NCBI GenBank assembly: GCA_002355495.1
Contig: AP017424.1
Span: forward strand, 6,699,501 to 6,763,500
Source: Streptomyces laurentii
GTDB lineage: Bacteria > Actinomycetota > Actinomycetes > Streptomycetales > Streptomycetaceae
Direction of reading: 5' to 3'
DNA length: 64,000 bases
Position 1 is the stretch's first letter. Each line of letters starts with the position of its first letter. A model generated the notes under the pieces. The model was not told the DNA's origin. It worked only from the letters and a program-made list of their open reading frames with translations, and did no database searches. The position numbers and the translations under genes were made by a program. Shown piece by piece: positions 43,125-50,715 of this stretch.

Positions 43125-44506
43125 CCGGGGAGTTCGACCTCCGGGCGCTGCTCGCCGAGCGCGGCGGCGAGCGCTACGACCTGCACGCCCGCCACCTCAA
43201 CCACCAACTGCCCCGCATGCTCCACACCCTGGGGTTCGACAAGGTGTACGAGCGGGCCGAAGGCGCCCACTTCTGGGACGCCGACGGCAACGAGTATCTC
43301 GACATGCTCGCCGGCTTCGGCGTCATGGGCCTCGGCCGGCACCATCCGGTCGTCCGCAAGGCCCTGCACGACGTCCTCGACGCGCAGCTCGCCGACCTCA
43401 CCCGCTTCGACTGCCAGCCGCTGCCCGGCCTCCTCGCCGAGCGGCTGCTGGCGCACAGTCCGCACCTGGACCGGGTCTTCTTCGGCAACAGCGGCACCGA
43501 GGCCGTGGAGACCGCCCTCAAGTTCGCCCGGTACGCCACGGGCCGGCCGCGCGTCGTCTACTGCGCGCACGCCTTCCACGGGCTCACCACCGGCGCCCTC
43601 TCCGTGAACGGCGAGAAGGGCTTCCGGGACGGCTTCGCCCCGCTCCTGCCCGACACGGCGATCGAACTCGGCGACCTCGACGCCCTGGAGCGCGAGCTGC
43701 GCAAGGGCGACGTGGCCGGCTTCGTCCTGGAACCCATCCAGGGCAAGGGCGTCCACGCCGCCCCGCCCGGCTTCCTGCGCGCCGCCCAGGAGCTGCTGCA
43801 CCGGCACGGCGCCCTGCTCATCGCCGACGAGGTGCAGACCGGCCTCGGCCGGACCGGTGACTTCTACGCGTACCAGCACGAGGAAGGCGTCGAGCCCGAC
43901 CTGGTCTGCGTCGCGAAGGCGCTCTCGGGCGGCTACGTGCCGGTCGGCGCCACGATCGGCAAGGACTGGATCTTCAAGAAGGTCTACTCCTCGATGGACC
44001 GGGTGCTCGTCCACTCGGCCAGCTTCGGCTCCAACGCCCAGGCGATGGCCGCCGGACTCGCCGTGCTCTCCGTCATGGAGTCCGAGGACACCGTCGCGCA
44101 CGTCCGCCGGACCGGGGACCTGCTCGCCGGCCGGCTGCGGGAGCTCGTACCGCGCTACGAACTCCTCAAAGAGATCCGCGGCCGCGGCCTGATGATCGGC
44201 ATCGAGTTCGGCAAGCCGAAGTCCCTCGGTCTGCGCGGCCGCTGGACCATGCTCCAGGCGGCCCGCAAGGGGCTCTTCGCCCAGATGGTCGTGGTGCCGC
44301 TGCTCCAGCGCCACCGGATCCTCACCCAGGTCTCCGGCGACCATCTGGAGGTCATCAAGCTGATCCCGCCGCTGGTCATCGACGAGAAGGACGTCGACCG
44401 CTTCGTCACCGCCTTCACCGCGGTGATGGACGACGCCCACGGAGGCGGCGGACTCCTCTGGGACTTCGGGAAAACACTGGTCAAGCAGGCTGTGGCGGCG
44501 TCCTAG
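43121..44506 (+). CDS. Aminotransferase class III (hopanoid HpnO-like)
   Basis: 461 residues from GTG 43121, overlapping hpnH. PLP fold type I: NSGTEAVETALKFARYATGR, LEPIQGKGVHAAPPGFLRAA, LIADEVQTGLGRTGDFYAY, and CVAKALSGGYVPVGA with the Schiff-base lysine near residue 267. In hopanoid operons this type converts ribosylhopane-derived aldehyde to aminobacteriohopanetriol, using an amino acid donor. It corresponds to the aminotransferase of the S. coelicolor cluster. Last biosynthetic gene of the operon. Confidence 0.9.
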   Translation: MTGEFDLRALLAERGGERYDLHARHLNHQLPRMLHTLGFDKVYERAEGAHFWDADGNEYLDMLAGFGVMGLGRHHPVVRKALHDVLDAQLADLTRFDCQPLPGLLAERLLAHSPHLDRVFFGNSGTEAVETALKFARYATGRPRVVYCAHAFHGLTTGALSVNGEKGFRDGFAPLLPDTAIELGDLDALERELRKGDVAGFVLEPIQGKGVHAAPPGFLRAAQELLHRHGALLIADEVQTGLGRTGDFYAYQHEEGVEPDLVCVAKALSGGYVPVGATIGKDWIFKKVYSSMDRVLVHSASFGSNAQAMAAGLAVLSVMESEDTVAHVRRTGDLLAGRLRELVPRYELLKEIRGRGLMIGIEFGKPKSLGLRGRWTMLQAARKGLFAQMVVVPLLQRHRILTQVSGDHLEVIKLIPPLVIDEKDVDRFVTAFTAVMDDAHGGGGLLWDFGKTLVKQAVAAS

Positions 44507-44538
44507 CGGCCCGCGCCGGGGCCCTGTCCGATCAGGTT

Positions 44539-44573
44539 TTGCCTCTGGGGCAATAAATTTGCCTCAGAGGCAC
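44539..44573 (+). promoter_or_regulatory. Twin palindromic operator ahead of the XRE-cupin gene
   Basis: TTGCCTCTGGGGCAA (44539-44553) and TTGCCTCAGAGGCAC (44559-44573) are two near-identical palindromes, consensus TTGCCTC-N-GRGGCA, with centres 20 bases apart (two helical turns). They sit 20-55 bases ahead of the XRE-cupin start and just after the aminotransferase gene. Such spacing favours side-by-side binding of two dimers on one face, most simply autoregulation by the XRE protein. Confidence 0.7.
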
Positions 44574-44593
44574 GATCCTGGCCCAATGGACGC

Positions 44594-45193
44594 ATGGACC
44601 ACGCTACCGACGTCCTGCAGGACGTCGCCCCGCAGCTGCGGGCCCTGCGGCGCCGCCGGGGGCTCACGCTGGAGGGCGCCGCCCAGCGGGCCGGGCTCTC
44701 ACCGGCGCACCTCTCCCGGCTGGAGACGGGGAACCGGCAGCCCTCGCTGCCCATGCTGCTCTCCCTCTCCCGTATCTACGGTACGACGGTCTCCGAGCTG
44801 CTGGGCGAGACGCCGCCCGAGCGCGACCCGATCGTCCGGGCCGGCCGCTCGGAGCCGGTGGAGGCCGACGGCTGGATCTACCGCCAGGCCGGCGGCGCCG
44901 GACGCGCCATGCAGTGCCTGCGCGTCCACATCCCCTTCGCCACCAGCACCGACATCGTCCGGGTCCACCCCGGCGAGGAGTGGATCCACGTCCTGGAAGG
45001 ACGGGTCCGGCTCGCGCTCGGCGACGCCGTGCACGTCCTCGATCCCGGGGACAGCGCCCACTACGACTCGCTCACCCCGCACCGGGTGGGCGCGGCCACC
45101 CAGGCCGGGGCCGAGCTGCTGTTCGTCCACACCCTGATCCAGAGTCCCGCCGCCGAGCTGTGCCTCGGCAACGGGACCCCCCACAGCCGCTGA
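44594..45193 (+). CDS. XRE family regulator with C-terminal cupin sensor
   Basis: 199 residues from ATG 44594. Residues ~10-68 are a Cro/C1-type helix-turn-helix (LRALRRRRGLTLEGAAQRAG, LSPAHLSRLETGNRQPSLP). Residues ~105-180 are a cupin_2 barrel (IVRVHPGEEWIHVLEG, DPGDSAHYDSLTPHRVG), whose His/Glu pattern could hold a metal or small ligand. This architecture is common for metabolite-sensing repressors. It is preceded by a twin palindrome and followed by a small membrane protein gene. The hopanoid operon end lies 87 bases upstream, so regulation of it is possible but unproven. Confidence 0.9.
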   Translation: MDHATDVLQDVAPQLRALRRRRGLTLEGAAQRAGLSPAHLSRLETGNRQPSLPMLLSLSRIYGTTVSELLGETPPERDPIVRAGRSEPVEADGWIYRQAGGAGRAMQCLRVHIPFATSTDIVRVHPGEEWIHVLEGRVRLALGDAVHVLDPGDSAHYDSLTPHRVGAATQAGAELLFVHTLIQSPAAELCLGNGTPHSR

Positions 45194-45213
45194 GCCCCCA
45201 GAAAGGATTCGAC

Positions 45214-45366
45214 ATGTCCGACAAGTCCGCACCGGTCACCGGTGAAGAGCGTGGTGGCGGCAAGTTCCCCAAGGGGCTCGTGCTCCGGCTGTTCGCCTAC
45301 CTCATCGCGGGCCACCTGTTCGCCGGCTTCCTCTACCTGCTCTTCGAGATGGGCGGCGGCCAGTAA
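45214..45366 (+). CDS. Small single-span membrane protein (DUF6126-like)
   Basis: 50 residues from ATG 45214 with GAAAGGA ahead. A charged start (GEERGGGKFPKG) is followed by one helix, LVLRLFAYLIAGHLFAGFLY, and a short GGGQ tail. It matches the short actinobacterial family I know as DUF6126, which is commonly found right behind a XRE-cupin gene. It may act as a membrane partner of that regulator. Same transcript is likely (20-base gap). Confidence 0.78.
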   Translation: MSDKSAPVTGEERGGGKFPKGLVLRLFAYLIAGHLFAGFLYLLFEMGGGQ

Positions 45367-45388
45367 CGGCGCCGGGCGAGAGTCCGGG

Positions 45389-45412
45389 GGGCCCGATCCG
45401 GAAGTCGGGCCC
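45389..45412. terminator. Bidirectional hairpin terminator
   Basis: GGGCCCGA (45389-45396) and TCGGGCCC (45405-45412) form a perfect 8-base stem between the DUF6126-like gene and the converging phosphatase gene, immediately next to the latter's stop. Confidence 0.6.
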
Positions 45413-46222
45413 TCACGCCCCCGCGGCCGCCCCTGTGAGCAGCCGTCCCCTGAGCCGCTCACGGGTCTCCTGGGCCAGCCCCAGGCCCGTCAGGAGATAC
45501 GCGTCGACCGAGCCCCAGGTCGACTCGATGGTCGCGAACGCGGCGCGCAGGTACTCCACCCGCGCGTCGAAGAGCGGGGCCAGCAGCTCCATCACCTCCG
45601 GTGACATCCCGTCCGGAGCGGTGGAGCTGCGCTCTATTTTGTAGCGCCGGTGCGGGGCGTTGGACTTCAGATAGTCCGCCTCGATCGCCTCCCGCTCGAC
45701 CCCGACCGCCAGCAGGGAGATCGCGATCGCGAGCCCCGCCCGGTCCTTGCCGGCCGCGCAGTGCATCAGCGCCGGAACGCTCTCCCCGGCCATCGTGTGC
45801 AGGATCCGGCTGTGCTCCGCGGTCCGCTCGACGATCATCCGCTGGTACGAGTGGGTCATCCGGCCCGCCGCCTGGCCCTCGCCCAGGATCCCGCGCAGCT
45901 GCGCCAGTTCGCCGGAGCGCACCAGCTTCCAGAAGTCCTTGCCGTCGGCGGGGTCGCTGAGCGGGATGTTCACGTTCGTCACGCCGGGCAGGGCCACGTC
46001 CGGCCCCTCCAGGCGTCGGTCGGCGTCGTTGCGGAGGTCGAACACCGTGTGCAGGGACAGGGTGGTGAGGAAGGCCGCGTCCTCGGTGGTGGCGTGCGCC
46101 AGGTGGCCGCTGCGGAAGAGCCGCCCGGCGCGGACGGCCCGGCCGTCCGCGGTCGGCAGTCCGCCCAGGTCACGGAAGTTGCGTACGCCGGTGAGTTCGG
46201 GCTCGGTCGTCTCGCGCGTCAC
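45413..46222 (-). CDS. Tyrosine-protein phosphatase (dual-specificity type)
   Basis: 269 residues from ATG 46222. The P-loop is ALMHCAAGKDRAGLAIAI near residue 155 (HCxxGKDR), the DSP/PTPLP-like form also seen in mycobacterial PtpB and bacterial phosphoinositide phosphatases. GVRNFRDLGGLPTADGRAV is the conserved N-terminal motif. The Lys-Asp in the loop favours tyrosine or phosphoinositide phosphate. No signal peptide. Divergent from the peptidase region, with a 548-base gap that holds a riboswitch for the opposite gene. Confidence 0.92.
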   Translation of the reverse strand: MTRETTEPELTGVRNFRDLGGLPTADGRAVRAGRLFRSGHLAHATTEDAAFLTTLSLHTVFDLRNDADRRLEGPDVALPGVTNVNIPLSDPADGKDFWKLVRSGELAQLRGILGEGQAAGRMTHSYQRMIVERTAEHSRILHTMAGESVPALMHCAAGKDRAGLAIAISLLAVGVEREAIEADYLKSNAPHRRYKIERSSTAPDGMSPEVMELLAPLFDARVEYLRAAFATIESTWGSVDAYLLTGLGLAQETRERLRGRLLTGAAAGA

Positions 46223-46519
46223 GGTCGCTCCTGCTCTCGGGATCGTTATTCCGGCATCATCCCGGGGCCTGCTTCAGGGTGCACCCCTCGGGGGTAATGA
46301 TGAGCGATCTGTCCGAATTGCTGGGTTCGGTATAACGCGCCCTGGTTACTGGGGAGATGGGAATCCGGACGTGAGCAGCGTCATATGCTGACGGACCGTT
46401 GTTGATCGTCTTTTCCAATTCCCTTCAGGGAAAGGAAAACCGAGAGTCCGTCATCGGCGCGGAGTGACGGGAATTCCGTCCGGAAAGGACGCGATCATGG
46501 GAAAAGGGATTACGGCGGC

Positions 46520-46549
46520 TTGTTCCCGTCGACTTCGCTCGTCTAGCGT
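46520..46549 (+). promoter_or_regulatory. Vegetative-type promoter for the riboswitch transcript
   Basis: TTGTTC (46520-46525) and TAGCGT (46544-46549) are separated by 18 bases, a good match to the Streptomyces principal sigma consensus. Transcription would start near 46556, about 15 bases before the riboswitch. The rest of the gap (46223-46519) shows no gene. Confidence 0.6.
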
Positions 46550-46570
46550 CGCGTTCACTCCGGACGGACC

Positions 46571-46757
46571 GCCGAATCCTGCCACCGCCCGGAATCCGCA
46601 CTCACCCGTACTCGGCAGGAGCGGGGGACCCAGGTAACACGCCGGTCCCTCGGCGCTCGCAAAGGCGCGTCACGAAGGACGGCTCGGGGTGAAGCCGCGT
46701 ACCCACGCGGCCGGACATCTCCCGTCCGAACCCGACAGCTCACCTCGCAGGCGACGG
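46571..46757 (+). ncRNA. ydaO/yuaA-type cyclic di-AMP riboswitch
   Basis: Characteristic conserved pieces appear in order: CCGAATCCTGCC, GGCAGGAGCGGGGGACCCA, the GGTCCCTCGG stretch, GGGTGAAGCCG and the end CCGTCCGAACCCGACAGCTC then ACCTCGCAGGC. This is the form seen in Streptomyces upstream of cell-wall hydrolases (rpfA and M23/NlpC peptidases). Binding of c-di-AMP normally switches expression off. It ends about 15 bases before the start of the LysM/M23 peptidase gene, with GGAGAGGA as the ribosome site, so control of initiation or early termination is feasible. Confidence 0.93.
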
Positions 46758-46770
46758 AGAGGAATTCGTC

Positions 46771-47807
46771 ATGCCCGCGAAGGGTAAGCACCGCCGTCGC
46801 AGGATCCGCCCGTTCGGCCGGGGACTCGCCGCCGCGAGCGCCGGCGGCGCCGTCGTCGCGCTGCCGCTGATCGGCGCGACCGGCGCCCACGCCGCCGAGC
46901 CCGCCGCCGTGCCCCGGCACGCCGTCGCCGCGGCGGTCCCCGCGGCCGTTCCCGCCGCGGGCCCGGCCGCCACCTTCGGTGCCGGCGCCCCGGCGAAGGC
47001 GTACACCGTGGTGCGCGGGACCATCTGTCCAAGATCGCCGCCGAGCACCGGCTGGCCGGCGGCTGGCACCAGCTGTACCGCGACAACCGCCAGACCGTCG
47101 GCGAGAACCCGTCGCTGATCTTCCCGGGCACGAAGCTCGTCCTCCGCGCCGCGCACACCGGCCAGGCCCCCGCCGCGCCGAAGGCCGCCGCCCCGCAGGA
47201 CGACGCGCGGAGCGCCGGCGCGTCCGCCGCCCGCGCCTCGCGCGGCGGCGAGCGCACCGCCGCCGCCCCGGCCACCGGGACCGCCGCCCCGGCGTCCTCC
47301 TCGGCCTCCGCGTCGGCGTCCACCGGGTCTTCGTCCACCGGGTCCTCGGCCGCGCCTTCCTCCTCGGCCTCGGCGTCCGCGTCGACCGGCGCGACCTCCT
47401 CCTCCGGCTGGGGCGCCCCCGTCAGCGGCGGCACCTCCACCCCGTACCGCGCCTCCGGCTCCCTGTGGTCCTCCGGCTACCACACCGGTGTCGACTTCAC
47501 CGCCGCCACCGGCACCACCGTCCGCGCGGTCGGCCCCGGCACCGTCTACTCCGCCGGCTGGGGCGGCTCGTACGGCAACCAGGTCGTGATCAAGCACGCC
47601 GACGGCACCTACTCCCAGTACGGGCACCTCTCGTCGATCTCCGTCTCCGCCGGCCAGACCGTCACCGGCGGCCAGCAGATAGGCCTCTCCGGCGCGACCG
47701 GCAACGTGACCGGCCCGCACCTGCACTTCGAGATGCGCACCGGGCCGGACTACGGCTCCGACATCGACCCGCTGGCCGCCCTGCGGCAGCACGGCGTCAG
47801 CATCTGA
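46771..47807 (+). pseudogene. LysM-M23 cell-wall endopeptidase, interrupted by a -1 frameshift
   Basis: From ATG 46771 a Tat/Sec-like signal region (KGKHRRRRIRPFGRGLAAAS) and an Ala/Pro linker lead to KAYTVVRG, then the frame is lost at GGG 47017-47019. The frame one base earlier continues as DHLSKIAAEHRLAGGWHQLY, the rest of a LysM domain, then a Ser/Ala-rich linker and an M23 domain (SGYHTGVDFTAATGT with the zinc His/Asp, TVTGGQQIGLSG, GPHLHFEMRTG) to the TGA at 47805. One extra G restores a protein of about 345 residues. It would cut peptidoglycan cross-links after binding glycan through LysM. The c-di-AMP riboswitch upstream implies a live gene, so a sequence error is plausible. Confidence 0.85.
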
Positions 47808-47824
47808 TCCGAGGCGGCGGACCG

Positions 47825-47854
47825 AAGCCCCCGGCGCACCCGCGCCGGGGGCTT
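47825..47854 (+). terminator. Hairpin terminator of the peptidase gene
   Basis: AAGCCCCCGGCGC (47825-47837) and GCGCCGGGGGCTT (47842-47854) form a perfect 13-base stem with loop ACCC, followed by TCCC, 18 bases after the M23 stop. Confidence 0.9.
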
Positions 47855-47959
47855 TCCCGTATTCCGATTTGGTCGAATCTTTATCGGTGGCATATATCAC
47901 CCGTCGTCAACCCCTCCTTACGGTCGCGTAGGTCACATCCGTCCGGGAAAGATGCTCCC

Positions 47960-48754
47960 GTGGCAGACGATTCGACAACCAGAGACAAGAACGCGTTCGG
48001 GTCGTACGCGGCGATCGGTGACAGCTTCACGGAGGGCGTCGGCGACCCCGGGCCCGACGGGACGTTCGTCGGCTGGGCGGACCGTTTCGCGGTCCTGCTG
48101 GGCGACCGGATGCCGGAGGACGACGCCTTCCGCTACGCCAACCTGGCCGTACGGGGGCGCCTGCTCGACCAGATCGTCACGGAACAGATCCCGCGGGCGA
48201 AGGAACTCGCCCCGGACCTGGTGACCATCTGCGCCGGCGGCAACGACATCATCCGCCCCGGCACGGACCCCGACGACGTCGCCGAGCGCTTCGAGAGCGC
48301 CATCGCCGACCTGAGCTCCGCCGTCGGCACCGTCATGGTGGCGACCGGCTTCGACACCCGCGACGTGCCGCTGCTCAAGCACCTGCGCGGCAAGATCGCC
48401 ACGTACAACGGGCACGTACGGGCCGTCGCCGACCGCTACGGCTGCCCGGTACTCGACCTGTGGTCGCTGCGGTCCGTCCAGGACCGCCGCGCCTGGGACG
48501 ACGACCGGCTGCACCTCTCGCCCGAGGGGCACACCAGGGTCGCGCTGCGCGCCGCCCAGGTCCTCGGCCTGGAGGTGCCGGCCGACCCCGAGCAGGCGTG
48601 GCCGCCGCAGGCGCCGCGCGGCACCCTGGAGGTCCGCAAGGACGACATGCACTGGGCGAAGGAGTACCTCGTCCCGTGGATCGGCCGCCGGCTGCGCGGC
48701 GAGAGCTCCGGCGATCACGTCGAGGCCAAGCGTCCCGACCTGCTCCCGCTGTAA
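47960..48754 (+). CDS. SGNH/GDSL family esterase
   Basis: 264 residues from GTG 47960 with GGGAAAGA ahead. Block I YAAIGDSFTEGVGDPG with the nucleophilic Ser near residue 20, block III ICAGGNDIIRPG, and block V DDDRLHLSPEGHTRVA with Asp and His. No signal peptide, so it is cytoplasmic. SGNH enzymes hydrolyse esters of lipids, carbohydrates or acyl groups; this intracellular group of Streptomyces has no defined substrate. A long hairpin follows. Confidence 0.9.
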   Translation: MADDSTTRDKNAFGSYAAIGDSFTEGVGDPGPDGTFVGWADRFAVLLGDRMPEDDAFRYANLAVRGRLLDQIVTEQIPRAKELAPDLVTICAGGNDIIRPGTDPDDVAERFESAIADLSSAVGTVMVATGFDTRDVPLLKHLRGKIATYNGHVRAVADRYGCPVLDLWSLRSVQDRRAWDDDRLHLSPEGHTRVALRAAQVLGLEVPADPEQAWPPQAPRGTLEVRKDDMHWAKEYLVPWIGRRLRGESSGDHVEAKRPDLLPL

Positions 48755-48767
48755 CCGCTCGCCCCGG

Positions 48768-48810
48768 CGCCGGCCCCGTTCCGCTGACACGTACAGCGGC
48801 GGGGCCGGCG
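48768..48810 (+). terminator. Long hairpin terminator
   Basis: CGCCGGCCCCG (48768-48778), a two-base bulge and CCGCTG pair with CAGCGG and CGGGGCCGGCG (to 48810): 17 pairs around a 7-base loop, 14 bases after the esterase stop. Confidence 0.85.
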
Positions 48811-48899
48811 TCGTCGTGTCCCCAGGCGGGGAGGGGCGAGGCGAGGTGTGGTGGCGGGGCCGGTGGAGCCGCGCCGCGCCGCGGCGGGAGAATCCGGTC

Positions 48900-49724
48900 A
48901 TGACATCTTCCGCACCGCGGTCCGGCGGCGCCGCCGGCGGCCGGGGTTACCTGCTGGACAACGCGCAGGCCGAGGCGGGCACCCGCTTCGACGCGCTCGG
49001 GGCGCTGTTCGACCCGTCGACCTTCCGGCACTTCGAGCACCTGGGCGTCGCCCCCGGCTGGCGCTGCTGGGAGGTCGGGGCCGGCGGCACGTCCGTCGTG
49101 GACTGGCTGGCCGACCGGGTCGGACCGGCCGGCCGGGTCGTCGCGACCGACATCGACACCTCCTGGGCCGCCGGCGCGGTCCGCCCGGGCGTCGAGGTGC
49201 TGCGCCACGACGTGGGCGCCGACGCGCCGCCCGGCGACGGCTTCGACCTGATCCACGCGCGGCTGGTACTGGTGCACGTGGCCGACCGGGACCGGGCCCT
49301 CGCCGCGATGGCCGGGGCGCTGCGGCCGGGCGGCCGGCTGCTCCTGGAGGACGCCGACCCGGCCGCGCAGCCGCTGATCTGCCTGGACGAGTACGGGCCC
49401 GAGCAGGCTCTCGCCAACAAGCTCCGGGCCGGCTTCCGGAAGCTGCTCGCGGCGCGCGGAGCCGACCTCGCGTACGGCCGCCGGCTGCCCCGGCTGCTGC
49501 GCGAGGCGGGACTCGTGGACGTCGCCGCCGACGCGTACTTCCCGATCGCGTCCCCCGCCTGCGACGTCCTGGAGGCGGCGACGGTCCGGCAGGTGCGCGG
49601 CAAGCTGGTGGCGGCGGGCCTCGCGACCGACGAGGAGATCGACCGTCACCTCGCGAACGTCGACGCGGGGCGCCTCGACCTCGCGACCTCCCCGATGATC
49701 TCGGCCTGGGGCCGCCGTCCCTGA
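48900..49724 (+). CDS. Class I SAM-dependent methyltransferase
   Basis: 274 residues from ATG 48900 with GGGAG ahead. Motif I is CWEVGAGGTSVVDWLADRVG near residue 58, then GRVVATDIDTSW (acidic ribose-binding Asp), GDGFDLIHARLVLVHV and LRPGGRLLLEDADP. N-terminal YLLDNAQAEAGTRFDALGALFD is the lid region. Small-molecule substrate, unknown. It converges with the next gene, 15 bases away, and is flanked by a strong terminator upstream. Confidence 0.88.
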   Translation: MTSSAPRSGGAAGGRGYLLDNAQAEAGTRFDALGALFDPSTFRHFEHLGVAPGWRCWEVGAGGTSVVDWLADRVGPAGRVVATDIDTSWAAGAVRPGVEVLRHDVGADAPPGDGFDLIHARLVLVHVADRDRALAAMAGALRPGGRLLLEDADPAAQPLICLDEYGPEQALANKLRAGFRKLLAARGADLAYGRRLPRLLREAGLVDVAADAYFPIASPACDVLEAATVRQVRGKLVAAGLATDEEIDRHLANVDAGRLDLATSPMISAWGRRP

Positions 49725-49739
49725 TCCGCCGGACGACGG

Positions 49740-50570
49740 CTAATAACCCCCGAAGAAGCCGCCGCCGTATCCGCCGTGGCCCTCGCCGACGCCGTCGTAG
49801 TCCCGTTCGGGGCCGCGGTGCCGGCGGCCCGCTCGCGTACCGCCGCCGGAATCCGGAGCGGGCGAGGGACGCGGGGGCGGGGCGTCGGGCAGCGGCACCT
49901 CGCGGGAGGACCGCCACCCCCGCTCCGTGAACTCGGACCACCATGCCTCGAACGCCCCGGGCTCGTCGGGCAGCGCGCACTCGTCCCGGACCCGCTCCGT
50001 GGCCCCGTCCTCCCAGCGGACGTCCGTCAGACCGTGCACGTCCCCGAGCCGGTACAGCTCCCGCTCCAGACCGCGGGCCGACAGGGGCTCCTCGGATCGC
50101 AGCGGGTGCGTCGACGAGGGCCCGGGCGCGGGCTCCGTACCGGGGACGTCGTGCCGGTACACGTAGATCTCGTCCCGCGGCGGTACGGCCTCGACGACCG
50201 CCCACCCCCACACCCGCCGTCGCGCCTCCACCTCGGCGTACCGGCGCTCGATCACGTCCCGTACGGGCGCGTAGTCGTTCTCGGCGGCCGTCAGCGCCTC
50301 CAGGCACCTGCGCTCCGCCCGGCGCCGGGCCCACCGGGCGCCCCGTGTGTGCGCCCGCCTCGCCTCCAGGAGCGCGGCGTCGAACCGTTCCGCGGCCGTC
50401 CGCCACGCGTGCTCCTCGGCGCCGGTGCCCAGGACGGCCGTCGAGCCGACGTACCTGCCCTCGGTCCGCCCTCTGACGGGGTAATACGTGCACGGCTGCC
50501 CCAGGACGCGGACCGTCGTCTTCGGCACTTTGATCACCACGAGGTCCGCCGCCTCGTCCCGTCGGGTCAT
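49740..50570 (-). CDS. Hypothetical protein with Gly-rich C-terminal tail
   Basis: 276 residues from ATG 50570 with GGGAGGTGG ahead. No signal or membrane segment. It begins with a strand-rich region (ADLVVIKVPKTTVRVLGQP), then a long Ala/Arg/Glu helix (ARRAHTRGARWARRRAERR), a WGWAVVEAVPPRDEIYVYRH segment with alternating strands, and ends with a short Gly/Tyr/Phe stretch (GGYGGGFFGGY). No family recognised. The Gly/Tyr tail resembles short low-complexity ends that mediate self-association. Alone in its transcript. Confidence 0.7.
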   Translation of the reverse strand: MTRRDEAADLVVIKVPKTTVRVLGQPCTYYPVRGRTEGRYVGSTAVLGTGAEEHAWRTAAERFDAALLEARRAHTRGARWARRRAERRCLEALTAAENDYAPVRDVIERRYAEVEARRRVWGWAVVEAVPPRDEIYVYRHDVPGTEPAPGPSSTHPLRSEEPLSARGLERELYRLGDVHGLTDVRWEDGATERVRDECALPDEPGAFEAWWSEFTERGWRSSREVPLPDAPPPRPSPAPDSGGGTRAGRRHRGPERDYDGVGEGHGGYGGGFFGGY

Positions 50571-50715
50571 GAGACCACCTCCCGGCGCGCCATGATCCGC
50601 CCTGCGGGGAGGGGAGGAAATGCCTCCGCCGCCGGGCCGGGCACGGGTGTCCCGGCCGTACGCATCGGGCCCGGCAGGCGCGTCCGGCGGCATCCGGATC
50701 CCGATGTCGGCGCTG

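Noticed and set aside
26251..44506. Treating the export operon and the hopanoid operon as one transcription unit
   Set aside because: A perfect 16-base terminator (33353-33387), a separate TetR gene and a 245-base gap with its own signals divide them.
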